DNA of 64,000 nucleotides from Ferrimonas balearica DSM 9799 (lineage in GTDB: Bacteria; Pseudomonadota; Gammaproteobacteria; Enterobacterales; Shewanellaceae): positions 744,001-808,000 of the forward strand of contig NC_014541.1 of the NCBI RefSeq assembly GCF_000148645.1, read 5' to 3'. The notes beneath the pieces were generated by a model, which made no database searches, was not told the DNA's origin, and saw only the letters and a program-made list of their open reading frames with translations. Below are positions 16,032 to 23,758 of this stretch, piece after piece. Position 1 is the stretch's first letter. Each line of letters begins with the position of its first letter. The translations under genes were made by a program, and so were the position numbers.

Positions 16032-16061
16032 ATCTGGGGCCGGCAAAATCGGTTTCAAGGG
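16032..16061 (-). promoter_or_regulatory. Sigma-32 (heat-shock) promoter of ibpA
   Basis: On the minus strand CCCTTGAAA, a 13-nt spacer, then CCCCAGAT closely matches the RpoH consensus (CTTGAAA and CCCCATnT). It lies ~67 bp upstream of the sHSP start. Confidence 0.85.
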
Positions 16062-16197
16062 GCACAGGCAAAAAAATGCATGGGCGGATCCGCGTAAGGG
16101 AAGGTAAAGAGGGGGCCGCTCGGTTTTACAATGGCCGGGGGGCTTGTTAGCGTGTCGACACAAAAAAGTGATCATGGACAACAATAGGGATAAACCC

Positions 16198-17757
16198 ATG
16201 ACCCAAACCTCCTCCTCTACGGAACCTTCACCGTCAGGTGTTCTCGGCTTTATCGAACGGATTGGTAAAGCCATTCCCGACCCCGTCATCATCTTTATGA
16301 GCCTGCTGGCACTGAGCTTTGTGCTGACCGCTTTTATTGGCGGGCTCACCTTTGAAACCCCGGGCACCGATGGGGGGGCGGTGGTGCACACCATCAAGGA
16401 CATGACCGACGCTGAGCATGTGCGCTGGATGTTCGACAATGCCCTGCTGAAAAACTGGCTGGGCTTTGGTGGCGGCGTACTGGGGGTGATCCTGATTGTG
16501 ATGCTGGGGGTTGGGGTGGCTGAGCATTCCGGCCTGCTGACCGCGGTGATCAAGAAACTCGGCACCCGTTTGAGTGATCGTTTCCTGGCCCCGGCGGTGG
16601 TGTTCCTCGGCATCATGAGCTCCATCGCCACCGACGCCGGCTATCTGGTGCTGGTGCCGCTGGCGGGCCTGCTTTACGCCGGTTTGGGCAAGAACCCGTT
16701 GATCGGTATGGCGGCCGCGTTCGCCGGGGTGTCGGCGGGGTTCAGTGCCAACCTGATCCCCGCCACGCCGGTGGATGTGATCATCGGCCTGAACGCCCAG
16801 GTGTTTGCCGAATCCCAGGGGGTGCCATTTGAGACTGCCGATGGGCGCACCCTGACCCCGGCCACCATGCACTACTACTTTATCTTCGTCTCCACCTTTG
16901 CCCTGGCGGGCCTGGGGGCGTGGGTGACCCAACGCTTTGTGGCGCCGCGGCTGGAAAAGATGGATTACCAGCTGCCGGAGGGGATGGACCTGTCCGATTT
17001 CTCCGTGACCCCGGCCGAATCCCGTGGCCTGAAGGCCGCCTTCTGGGGCCTGCTGGTGGCGCTGGGACTGGTGGCGGCACTGGCGCTGGGTCCGTTGGCG
17101 CCCTACGTCGACGAGAGTGGCCGTACCGTCACCCCCTACCTCAATAACGTCATCCTGCTGATTGCACTGGTGTTTACCGTGGTTGGTGTGGCCTTTGGCA
17201 CCGCCACCGGCCAGTTCCGGTCGCTTAAGGATGTGGTGCAGGCGATGGTGAAGCAGATGAACACCATGGGCTACATCCTGGTGCTGACCTTCTTCTGCTA
17301 CAACTTCCTCGGTTTGCTGGGTTACTCCGGGCTGGGCACCTACGTCACCTACCTCGGGGCCAGTTTCCTCGAAGCGCTGGGGCTGCAGGAGTTTCCGATC
17401 CTGCTGATCATCGGCTTTATCTTCACCACCGCTCTGATCAACCTGTTTGTGGGCGGCCTGACCTCCAAGTGGATGCTGCTGGGGCCGATCTTTGTGCCGA
17501 TGCTGTATCAGGTGAATCCGCAGATGACGCCGGATCTGGTGGCGGCGGCTTACCGGGTGGCGGATTCCTCCACCAACATCATCACCCCGATGATGAGCTA
17601 CGCCGGGGTGATTCTGGCCTTTATGCGCAAGTACAAGCCGGACCTCAGCTTTGGCGACATGATCGCCATGATGGTGCCTTACTCCGTGGTGTTCCTGATC
17701 GCCTGGACTGGCCTGCTGGTGGGCTTCTTCGCCTTGGGCATCCCGCTCGGGTTCTGA
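16198..17757 (+). CDS. AbgT family transporter
   Basis: 519-residue inner-membrane transporter of the AbgT family (p-aminobenzoyl-glutamate uptake in E. coli AbgT; sulfonamide efflux in MtrF/YdaH). Family landmarks: FIERIGKAIPDPVIIF at the N-terminus, SSIATDAGYLVLVPL, and the C-terminal NLFVGGLTSKWMLLGPIFVPM and ADSSTNIITPMMSY. The ATG at 16198 has AGGGA at good spacing; an earlier ATG at 16174 is possible. No abgAB neighbours, so the substrate is open. Confidence 0.9.
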   Translation: MTQTSSSTEPSPSGVLGFIERIGKAIPDPVIIFMSLLALSFVLTAFIGGLTFETPGTDGGAVVHTIKDMTDAEHVRWMFDNALLKNWLGFGGGVLGVILIVMLGVGVAEHSGLLTAVIKKLGTRLSDRFLAPAVVFLGIMSSIATDAGYLVLVPLAGLLYAGLGKNPLIGMAAAFAGVSAGFSANLIPATPVDVIIGLNAQVFAESQGVPFETADGRTLTPATMHYYFIFVSTFALAGLGAWVTQRFVAPRLEKMDYQLPEGMDLSDFSVTPAESRGLKAAFWGLLVALGLVAALALGPLAPYVDESGRTVTPYLNNVILLIALVFTVVGVAFGTATGQFRSLKDVVQAMVKQMNTMGYILVLTFFCYNFLGLLGYSGLGTYVTYLGASFLEALGLQEFPILLIIGFIFTTALINLFVGGLTSKWMLLGPIFVPMLYQVNPQMTPDLVAAAYRVADSSTNIITPMMSYAGVILAFMRKYKPDLSFGDMIAMMVPYSVVFLIAWTGLLVGFFALGIPLGF

Positions 17758-17789
17758 GTCTGGATAGCGGTTCTTTTCCGGAATAACGG

Positions 17790-17814
17790 GGCGGCCAAAG
17801 GGCCGCCTTTTTTT
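17790..17814 (+). terminator. Terminator of the AbgT transporter gene
   Basis: GGCGGCC/GGCCGCC stem followed by T7, 30 bp after the stop codon. Confidence 0.9.
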
Positions 17815-18001
17815 CGCCCTGAGCAAAAATATGTGCCTGAGTAACTGTTCTGAAAGCAAAAAACAGAAGGGTTCGAGTCGAAGGCGGAAATTTGGGTGCC
17901 CGGTCGCACTTTTTCCGCACCGGCCTAGGCAAACTGGCGTTCAGTTACGAAAATGCTAATAACGAGTTTCAGATACCCGCAGTCGCGGACGAGGAGACGG
18001 G

Positions 18002-18241
18002 ATGGAGATGGCAACGGTTTGGGAGTGGGTAGGGTACGCGGCATCCATTGTGGTGGCCTACTCCCTGATGATGTCCGACATCAAGAAACTGCGTTGGTGG
18101 AACCTGGTGGGCGCGGCGCTGTTTGTCGCTTATGGCCTGGCCATCAGTGCCTACCCGGTTGCGCTGGTAAACGGCTTTATTGTGTTCATTGATGCTTACT
18201 ATCTGGTGAAGATCTACCAGCACGAAGCCAGTCAGGTCTAG
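18002..18241 (+). CDS. YgjV-like small inner-membrane protein
   Basis: 79-residue protein with three predicted hydrophobic segments (VGYAASIVVAYSLMM, LVGAALFVAYGLAIS, VALVNGFIVFIDAYYLV). The short polar joint MSDIKKLRWWNLVGA resembles the YgjV/bacterial inner membrane protein family. Function unknown. Starts at ATG 18002 after GGAGACGGG; a second ATG two codons later is possible. The 190 bp between the AbgT terminator and this gene show no other gene. Confidence 0.75.
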   Translation: MEMATVWEWVGYAASIVVAYSLMMSDIKKLRWWNLVGAALFVAYGLAISAYPVALVNGFIVFIDAYYLVKIYQHEASQV

Positions 18242-18251
18242 GCGCAATGCA

Positions 18252-18878
18252 TCAGGCGTCGTGAACAAAGGCGCCGTGACGGAGGAAGTGGTTGGTCTGG
18301 CGCGCCACCGGTTCTGACAGCAGCATGCTGGTGTGCGTCACCGGCAGCACCACATGATCGCTCATCCCTTCGATACGGGTTTCCGGCAGCAGCACGGTGC
18401 CATCGTGTTCGGTATCGGGGGGCATGCCCCCCAGCAGCTGGCCAAAACCAAAGCCGGCATTGCCGGCCAGGCTGCCCAGCCGCGCCGGGTTTTCCCAGCG
18501 GCGGGGGCCATCGGAGAACAGACCGTTGTGACCGGCGTTGCCGATCACTCCGGCGATGTGCCAGCGGGCCAGGCGATCCGCCAGTAGGGCGCCCTGCAGC
18601 GGGCTGCCCAGTGTGACCACCCGGCTGCCTTGCGGCAGGGCGCGGCTCTGGGCGTAGCGGTGGAGCAATACGCCGCCAAGGCTATGGCCAACCAGATAGG
18701 CCGGACCCTCGGGCCGGGCCTGGTCGAGACGGTGGAACAGGGCCTCGGTATCGATGCTGACGCTGTTGTAGCTGAGGCACTCGGTCTGCCAGCCGAGCCG
18801 GTTCAGGCGCCGGGCCAGCGGCCACATCACCAGCTCGTGCATGTACAACCCATGCAGCAGAATCACCTTATCCGCCAT
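18252..18878 (-). CDS. Alpha/beta hydrolase (PGAP1/lipase-like)
   Basis: 208-residue serine hydrolase. The oxyanion region VILLHGLYMHE is near the N-terminus. The nucleophile elbow is GHSLGG (about residue 78), and the late His in HTSMLLSEPVARQTNHFLRHG is a candidate catalytic base. Asp in SDGPRR or DTEHDGTV would complete the triad. No signal peptide. The ATG at 18878 is preceded by an ideal GGAGGGG; the frame is open 19 codons further. Substrate unknown; the short lipase/acyl-esterase form is common in Shewanella-type genomes. Confidence 0.85.
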   Translation of the reverse strand: MADKVILLHGLYMHELVMWPLARRLNRLGWQTECLSYNSVSIDTEALFHRLDQARPEGPAYLVGHSLGGVLLHRYAQSRALPQGSRVVTLGSPLQGALLADRLARWHIAGVIGNAGHNGLFSDGPRRWENPARLGSLAGNAGFGFGQLLGGMPPDTEHDGTVLLPETRIEGMSDHVVLPVTHTSMLLSEPVARQTNHFLRHGAFVHDA

Positions 18879-18948
18879 AACCCCTCCGTTCGACCGTCCG
18901 CCTGAGCCTACCAGTGGGCAGGCCAAATCGTCCATGACTTTGCGTGAC

Positions 18949-19506
18949 TTACACGCTGAACAGGGTCACCAGACCAAAGGCCGCGAACAGTGCGGCACTG
19001 CCGCGATGGATCCAGGCCATCGGCAGCTTGTCTGCGGACAGCTTACCCGCCAGTACCACCGGCACATTGGCCAGCAGCATGCCGATGGTGGTACCGGTGA
19101 TCACCATCCACATGGCATCGTACTTGGCGGCCAGCAAGACCGTGGCGATCTGGGTTTTGTCGCCGATCTCGGCCAGGAAGAACAGGATGAAGGTGGCTAC
19201 AAAGGGGCCAAAGCGGTAGAGCGGACTCTCCTCGGCTTCCACTTTATCGGGGATCAGCATCCAGGCGGCCATGGCCAGGAACGAACCGGCCAGCAGGTAA
19301 CGGCCGAGATCGCCATTAAGCCACTCGCCCAGCCAGGCGCCAAAGTAGGCCGCGGCGGCGTGATTCAGCAGGGTGGCGGCAAGAATGCCCAGGCAGATCA
19401 CCAGCGGTTTATGGAACCGGGTGGCCAGGATAAAGGCCAGCAGCTGGGTTTTGTCGCCAATTTCGGCGATCGCCACCGCCAGGGTGGAGGAGAACAGAGC
19501 TTCCAT
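18949..19506 (-). CDS. mneA: Manganese exporter, TMEM165/GDT1 family
   Basis: 185-residue inner-membrane protein with the two inverted EIGDKTQ motifs of the UPF0016/GDT1 family (IAEIGDKTQLLAF near residue 14 and LAEIGDKTQIATV near 113) and six predicted membrane segments. Bacterial members such as Vibrio MneA expel Mn2+. The yybP-ykoY riboswitch upstream supports manganese as substrate. The ATG at 19506 lacks a strong SD, which fits translation being set by the leader RNA structure. Confidence 0.93.
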   Translation of the reverse strand: MEALFSSTLAVAIAEIGDKTQLLAFILATRFHKPLVICLGILAATLLNHAAAAYFGAWLGEWLNGDLGRYLLAGSFLAMAAWMLIPDKVEAEESPLYRFGPFVATFILFFLAEIGDKTQIATVLLAAKYDAMWMVITGTTIGMLLANVPVVLAGKLSADKLPMAWIHRGSAALFAAFGLVTLFSV

Positions 19507-19521
19507 TTTTCAGAGTCGGAC

Positions 19522-19595
19522 GGGGCGGCATGACCAATTCAACGGCACAATGACACGCGCCGCCCCGAACGTCTGTTGGGCGGGCCATTGTGCCG
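19522..19595 (-). promoter_or_regulatory. mneA: Alternative hairpins forming the expression platform of the mneA riboswitch
   Basis: Two perfect inverted repeats interlock: CGGCACAATG/CATTGTGCCG (19543-19552 with 19586-19595) and GGGGCGGC/GCCGCCCC (19522-19529 with 19559-19566). One arm of the second lies inside the first, so both cannot form together as simple hairpins. The outer arm of the first overlaps the 3' strand of the aptamer. Confidence 0.6.
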
Positions 19596-19725
19596 CGAGT
19601 CTTGCCAAGTCCGGAGGCGGGCAGGGGAGAACCCTGGGCCGGGACCGCGACCACCATGCTCTGCGGAGCAATTATGTTGATGGCCGCCAACGTGAAAGGA
19701 GAGGCTACTCCCCCGAGGCGGCGCC
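19585..19725 (-). ncRNA. yybP-ykoY manganese riboswitch
   Basis: On the minus strand the leader contains the conserved GGGGGAGTAGCC entry, a CATCAACATA stretch, GCATGGTGGTC and the closing CTTGGCAAGACTCGCGG, the ordered landmarks of the yybP-ykoY (Mn2+) aptamer (E. coli mntP and alx). It lies ~80 nt upstream of a manganese-exporter start, the expected gene partner. In this class Mn2+ binding turns expression on. Boundaries are approximate. Confidence 0.85.
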
Positions 19726-19860
19726 ATTATAGACAGGCTGGTGTTGGCGGAGCAACCGTTTCAGAAATTGTGAAGTGGGATGAAAAAGTGTGAGCGAAAG
19801 CACTTGCGGCGGGGAGGCACCTTGGCATAGCCTGAGTGGGCATTTTACGAGAGATGATTC

Positions 19861-19905
19861 ATGCACCACCAAGCGTATTATTACGCTCGATTTTGCCAGC
19901 CCTGA
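19861..19905 (+). CDS. Tyrosine-rich leader peptide upstream of tyrP
   Basis: A 14-codon ORF reading MHHQAYYYARFCQP, with three consecutive Tyr codons (TAT TAT TAC, 19876-19884) and a Phe. It is preceded by a GAGAG stretch nine bases before the ATG. Its stop codon lies inside the 5' arm of a long hairpin. Clustered codons for the amino acid transported by the downstream product are the hallmark of attenuator leader peptides; no such Tyr leader is known to me for tyrP, whose E. coli copy is TyrR-controlled. Confidence 0.5.
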   Translation: MHHQAYYYARFCQP

Positions 19906-19988
19906 TGGCATCGTCGAGTGTGAGTTAACCCCCACAGCCACGACGCCATTAGGGCTAATTGAAACCGACCGACGGTCGGGGATCAATT
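19898..19988 (+). promoter_or_regulatory. tyrP: Two tandem hairpins in the tyrP leader
   Basis: Hairpin 1 pairs AGCCCTGATGGC (19898-19909) with GCCATTAGGGCT (19945-19956; one G-U pair) and continues inward (GTCG/CGAC, TGTG/CACA). Hairpin 2 pairs AATTGA...CCGACC with GGTCGG...TCAATT (19957-19988). Neither has a U tract, so intrinsic termination is not evident; control could be translational or Rho-linked. Confidence 0.5.
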
Positions 19989-20088
19989 GGCAAGACGGTG
20001 TGGTGGCGGACGCGCAACCTTCTCTCCCCTTCTCCCCAATATTCCCTGCCCTGACGTCAGACGTTTACCCATAACGAACGACGACAAT

Positions 20089-21273
20089 ATGACACGCAGT
20101 AAATTGATTGGTGCCACCCTCATTGTGGCGGGAACTTCTATTGGGGCAGGCATGCTGGCCCTGCCCATCTCCACCGCCGCCATTGGCTTCTGGCCCGCAC
20201 TGGCCCTGATGACCGCCGTTTGGGCGCTGTCCGGCTACTGCGCCCTGCTGGTGATGGAAGTGAATCTGAAAGTGGGTTCGGACGTGAACCTGCACGGCAT
20301 GACCGGCCAGGTGCTGGGGCCAATGGCCCAGGGCATCGGTGCCTTTGCCATGCTGGCCCTGTTGTACGCCCTGACGGCGGCCTACCTGACCGGTGGCGCT
20401 TCGCTCCTCAGCCTGAAACTGGCTCCCTGGCTCACTCTGCCTCCGGCGGTGGCCACCGCCATCTTTACCGTGCTGGTGGGGGGCGTAGTGCTGTTGGGCA
20501 TGGCGTCAGTAGACCGGCTGGTGCGGGTGCTGTTCGGCCTGAAAATGGTCGCGCTGGTGGCCGTACTGCTGACCCTGCTGCCCCAGGCCGAGGGCGCCAA
20601 CCTGATGGTGAACCTGGCCAAAGCCGCTCAGGATGGCGGTGTTTGGGTGGCAGCGCTTCCGGTGATGATCACCTCGTTCGGTTTCCACGTCTGCATCCCG
20701 CCGCTGGTGCGCTACCTCGATGGCGACGTGAAAACCCTGCGCACCGCGCTGCTGGTGGGGTCCGCCCTGCCGCTGGCCTGCTACAGCCTGTGGCTGCTGG
20801 CCGCTTTGGGCCCGCTGAGCCCCTCCGAGCAAAGTGCGCTGGGTCAGGGCGATGCGCTGGCTGGCCTGGTTAAGGCGCTAAGCCCGGAGTCCGGCTGGCT
20901 GGGCCAGGTGCTGACCGCCTTTGCTGACCTCGCTCTGCTGACCTCCTTCCTCGGCGTCACCCTGAGCCTGTTCGACTACCTGGCGGAGCTGTGCCGTCGC
21001 GACCGCACCGTATCCGGCCGCGGCCAGACCTGGCTGCTGACCTTCCTGCCACCGCTGGCTCTGGCCATCTACCTGCCGGAGGGGTTTGTCGCGGTGTTGG
21101 GGTTTGCTGCACTGCCGCTGGTGGTGCTGATGGTGCTGCTGCCGGTGGCCATGGCCCATCGTCTGCGCGGCCAGAGTGAGGGGTACCAGGTGGCCGGTGG
21201 TCGTCCGGCGCTGGCGTTGGCGCTGGTGGGTGGACTGACCGTTATGGGCGCCCAGCTGGCCACAGCAATGTAA
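20089..21273 (+). CDS. tyrP: Aromatic amino acid permease, TyrP/Mtr-like (HAAAP family)
   Basis: 394-residue inner-membrane proton symporter of the HAAAP family. The N-terminal GATLIVAGTSIGAGMLALP, the central ITSFGFHVCIPPLVRYLDGD and the end FADLALLTSFLGVTLSLFDYLAEL match TyrP closely, so tyrosine uptake is the best guess; tryptophan or phenylalanine is possible. The ATG at 20089 starts the family N-terminus, but no clear SD precedes it and the frame is open ~34 codons upstream without similarity. The 230-bp region before it contains the Tyr-rich leader peptide and two hairpins. Confidence 0.9.
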   Translation: MTRSKLIGATLIVAGTSIGAGMLALPISTAAIGFWPALALMTAVWALSGYCALLVMEVNLKVGSDVNLHGMTGQVLGPMAQGIGAFAMLALLYALTAAYLTGGASLLSLKLAPWLTLPPAVATAIFTVLVGGVVLLGMASVDRLVRVLFGLKMVALVAVLLTLLPQAEGANLMVNLAKAAQDGGVWVAALPVMITSFGFHVCIPPLVRYLDGDVKTLRTALLVGSALPLACYSLWLLAALGPLSPSEQSALGQGDALAGLVKALSPESGWLGQVLTAFADLALLTSFLGVTLSLFDYLAELCRRDRTVSGRGQTWLLTFLPPLALAIYLPEGFVAVLGFAALPLVVLMVLLPVAMAHRLRGQSEGYQVAGGRPALALALVGGLTVMGAQLATAM

Positions 21274-21322
21274 TCAGATGTGTCTGGCTGGTTAACCACA
21301 TATTGATCTTCGTGTTACTCTC

Positions 21323-21348
21323 GCGGGCGCGACGGGTGTCGTGCCCGC
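21323..21348 (+). other. Hairpin in the 5' leader of the S46 peptidase gene
   Basis: GCGGGCGCGAC pairs with GTCGTGCCCGC (one G-U) around a GGGT loop, ending 20 nt before the start codon. There is no U tract. It may stabilise the mRNA or mark the end of the tyrP transcript. Confidence 0.4.
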
Positions 21349-21367
21349 AAGGAACTCGGAGATCATA

Positions 21368-23527
21368 ATGAAAAAATGGATGAGTACATTGGCTCTGCTG
21401 TTGCCGCTGGGCGCCAGTGCCAATGAGGGGATGTGGCAGCCCCATCAACTGCCGGCATTGGCGGACGAACTGAAGGCGTTGGGCCTGGAGATGGACGCCA
21501 ACAGCATGACCGACCTGACCGCTTTCCCGATGAATGCGGTGATCAACTTCGGTGGCTGTACCGCGTCATTTGTGTCGCCCAAAGGCCTGCTGGTGACCAA
21601 CCACCACTGTGGTTACGGCGCCATTCAGTACCACTCCACCGAGGAAGACAACATCCTCGAAACCGGTTTCCTGGCCAAGACCCTGGCCGATGAGAAGCTG
21701 CCGGTTCCCGGCTACAAAATCTGGATCACCGAGTCCATTACCCCGGTCACTGACCAGGTGGTGGGCGCGGTGGACCCGGCCCTCACCGGCGCCGCTTACG
21801 CTGAAGCCATTGATGGCCGCACCAAAGCCCTGGTGGCCGAGTGTGAAGCCGAGCCCAATACCCGCTGCGACGTCTACAACTTCCATCACGGTGCCCAGTA
21901 CTTCCTGATCAAGGAGCTGGAGATCAAGGATGTGCGTCTGAGCTACACCCCGGCCCTGAGCGTGGGCAAGTACGGCGGTGACATCGACAACTGGATGTGG
22001 CCGCGCCACACCGGTGACTTTGCCTTCTTCCGCGCCTATGTGGGCCCGGACGGCAAGCCGGCCGAGTACAGCGAAGACAACGTCCCTTACACCCCGAAGC
22101 GTTTCCTCAAGGTGTCCGCTGCCGGCCTCAGTGATGGCGATTTCGTGATGGTGGCAGGCTACCCGGGCCGCACCAACCGTTACCGCACCGCCGAAGAGGT
22201 GCAGACCTACTTCGAGACCGTCTACCCCCAGGCCAAGGTGCTGCGCGAAGAGCTGATCGATCTGATCAAAACCCACTCTGAGCCGGGTTCCAACGCCCGC
22301 ATCAAGTACGAAGGCACTCTTGCCGGTCTGGCCAACTACGCCAAAAACTACCAGAGCATGATCGAAGGCTACGCCAAAACCGGCATGCTGGCGGCCAAGC
22401 AGCAGGAGCAGGATGCCCTGTTGGCCTGGATCCGTGGTGAAGGGGATCGCGCTGCCAAATATGGTGACGTGATGAACCAGCTCGACCGACTGGTGGCCGA
22501 AGAGTGGGCCCACGCTGAGAAGGACCTGATCCTCGGTTACCTGCGCTACAACCAGATGACCAATGTGGCCCAGCGTCTCTACCGCCTGGCCAACGAGAAG
22601 CAGAAGCCGGATCTCGAGCGTGAGTCCGGCTATCAGGAGCGCGACTGGGATGGCATTAAGGCCGGACTGGAGCGGATGGATCGTCGCTTCGACGCCGAAG
22701 TGGATAAGATGATCCTGCACCACCTGCTGCTGCGTTACGCGGCACTGCCGGCCTCCGAGCGTGAGCCGGTGCTGGACCGCGTATTTGGCCTCGGTGCCGA
22801 GGTGGATGCCGACAAGCTGAAAACCAAGCTGGACAGCATGTACGCCACCACCGAACTGACCGATGCTGAGGCTCGTCTGGCCTGGTTCGACAAAGCGCCG
22901 GAGGCGTTTGAGCAGAGCAACGATCCCTTTATCCGTTTTGCCGTGGCCAACTATGACACCGTGATGGCGAACGAGAAGAAGGAGAAGGATCTGGCAGGGC
23001 AGCTGATGAAGGTGCGTCCGGATTACATGGCGGCCATCATCGCCTTTAACCAGTCTCAGGGTCACCCGGTGTACGCGGATGCCAACTCCAGCCTGCGTCT
23101 GACCTACGGCACCGTGGGCGGCTACAGCCCGCAGGATGGTCTGGTGGCCACGCCGTTCACCACCATGGAAGGGCTGGCCAAGAAAGCCACCGGCGTGGTG
23201 CCCTTTGATGCCCCGACCAAACAGCTGGAGCTGATTGCCGAAGGCCGCTTTGGTGAGTTTGCGGACAAGGCGGTGGGTTCGGTACCGGTGAACTTCCTCT
23301 CCAACCTCGACACCACCGGCGGTAACTCTGGCTCCCCGACCCTGAATGGTCGTGCGGAACTGGTGGGCCTGCTGTTTGATGGCGTATACGAGAGCATCAC
23401 CGGTGACTGGGCCTACAACCCGGAACTGAATCGTTCCATTCACGTCGACAGCCGTTACATGCTGTGGGTGATGAAGTACCTCGACGGTGCTGAAAACCTG
23501 CTGGATGAGATGGAGATCGTCGACTGA
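21368..23527 (+). CDS. S46 family dipeptidyl-peptidase (DPP7-like), exported
   Basis: 719-residue periplasmic serine peptidase of family S46 (DPP7/DPP11). Signal peptide MKKWMSTLALLLPLGASA. Catalytic His in LLVTNHHCGYGAIQ (about residue 82), Asp in the GDIDNWMWPRHTGDF region (about 210-220), and Ser in TTGGNSGSPTLNG (about residue 656). The residue that sets P1 preference is in LLFDGVYES: Gly here corresponds to DPP7 (hydrophobic P1), whereas DPP11 has Arg. It removes dipeptides from peptide N-termini, feeding amino-acid uptake. SD GGAG precedes the ATG. Confidence 0.95.
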   Translation: MKKWMSTLALLLPLGASANEGMWQPHQLPALADELKALGLEMDANSMTDLTAFPMNAVINFGGCTASFVSPKGLLVTNHHCGYGAIQYHSTEEDNILETGFLAKTLADEKLPVPGYKIWITESITPVTDQVVGAVDPALTGAAYAEAIDGRTKALVAECEAEPNTRCDVYNFHHGAQYFLIKELEIKDVRLSYTPALSVGKYGGDIDNWMWPRHTGDFAFFRAYVGPDGKPAEYSEDNVPYTPKRFLKVSAAGLSDGDFVMVAGYPGRTNRYRTAEEVQTYFETVYPQAKVLREELIDLIKTHSEPGSNARIKYEGTLAGLANYAKNYQSMIEGYAKTGMLAAKQQEQDALLAWIRGEGDRAAKYGDVMNQLDRLVAEEWAHAEKDLILGYLRYNQMTNVAQRLYRLANEKQKPDLERESGYQERDWDGIKAGLERMDRRFDAEVDKMILHHLLLRYAALPASEREPVLDRVFGLGAEVDADKLKTKLDSMYATTELTDAEARLAWFDKAPEAFEQSNDPFIRFAVANYDTVMANEKKEKDLAGQLMKVRPDYMAAIIAFNQSQGHPVYADANSSLRLTYGTVGGYSPQDGLVATPFTTMEGLAKKATGVVPFDAPTKQLELIAEGRFGEFADKAVGSVPVNFLSNLDTTGGNSGSPTLNGRAELVGLLFDGVYESITGDWAYNPELNRSIHVDSRYMLWVMKYLDGAENLLDEMEIVD

Positions 23528-23625
23528 ATCCCGTCGGGATTCGGCGCTGGCTGAATAAAGAAGCGGCAGTCGGGAGGCTGTCGCTTGCATTCGCTACCAG
23601 CAGTTGCATAAAGTAAACGCCTGAC

Positions 23626-23700
23626 GCGGCTATCGTATAATGGCCATTACCCAAGCTTCCCAAGCTTGTGATGTGGGTTCGATTCCCACTAGCCGCTCCA
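23626..23700 (+). tRNA. tRNA-Gly(CCC)
   Basis: 75 bases including encoded CCA. Acceptor GCGGCTA pairs with TAGCCGC, followed by discriminator T and CCA. The anticodon stem CAAGC/GCTTG encloses TTCCCAA, giving anticodon CCC (reads GGG). The T arm is GTGGGTTCGATTCCCAC. A promoter-like TTGCAT-N17-ATAAAG lies at 23585-23613. Confidence 0.95.
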
Positions 23701-23706
23701 GATTCG

Positions 23707-23741
23707 CAAAAAAAACCGACTCAACAGAGTCGGTTTTTTTG
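23707..23741. terminator. Bidirectional terminator between tRNA-Gly and menB
   Basis: ACCGACTC/GAGTCGGT stem with loop AACA, preceded by A8 and followed by T7. It serves the plus-strand tRNA and the minus-strand menB. Confidence 0.95.
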
Positions 23742-23758
23742 TGCCTGTGGCCAGCCCC

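Noticed and set aside
16234-17859. 541-codon reverse ORF opposite the AbgT transporter
   Set aside because: Same His/Gln/Arg-rich shadow composition; the plus-strand product has clear family motifs.
19790-20074. 94-codon ORF overlapping the tyrP leader
   Set aside because: No family features; the short Tyr-rich ORF in another frame and the hairpins better explain the sequence.
21566-23590. 674-codon reverse ORF opposite the S46 peptidase
   Set aside because: No recognisable domain or ribosome site; antisense shadow.
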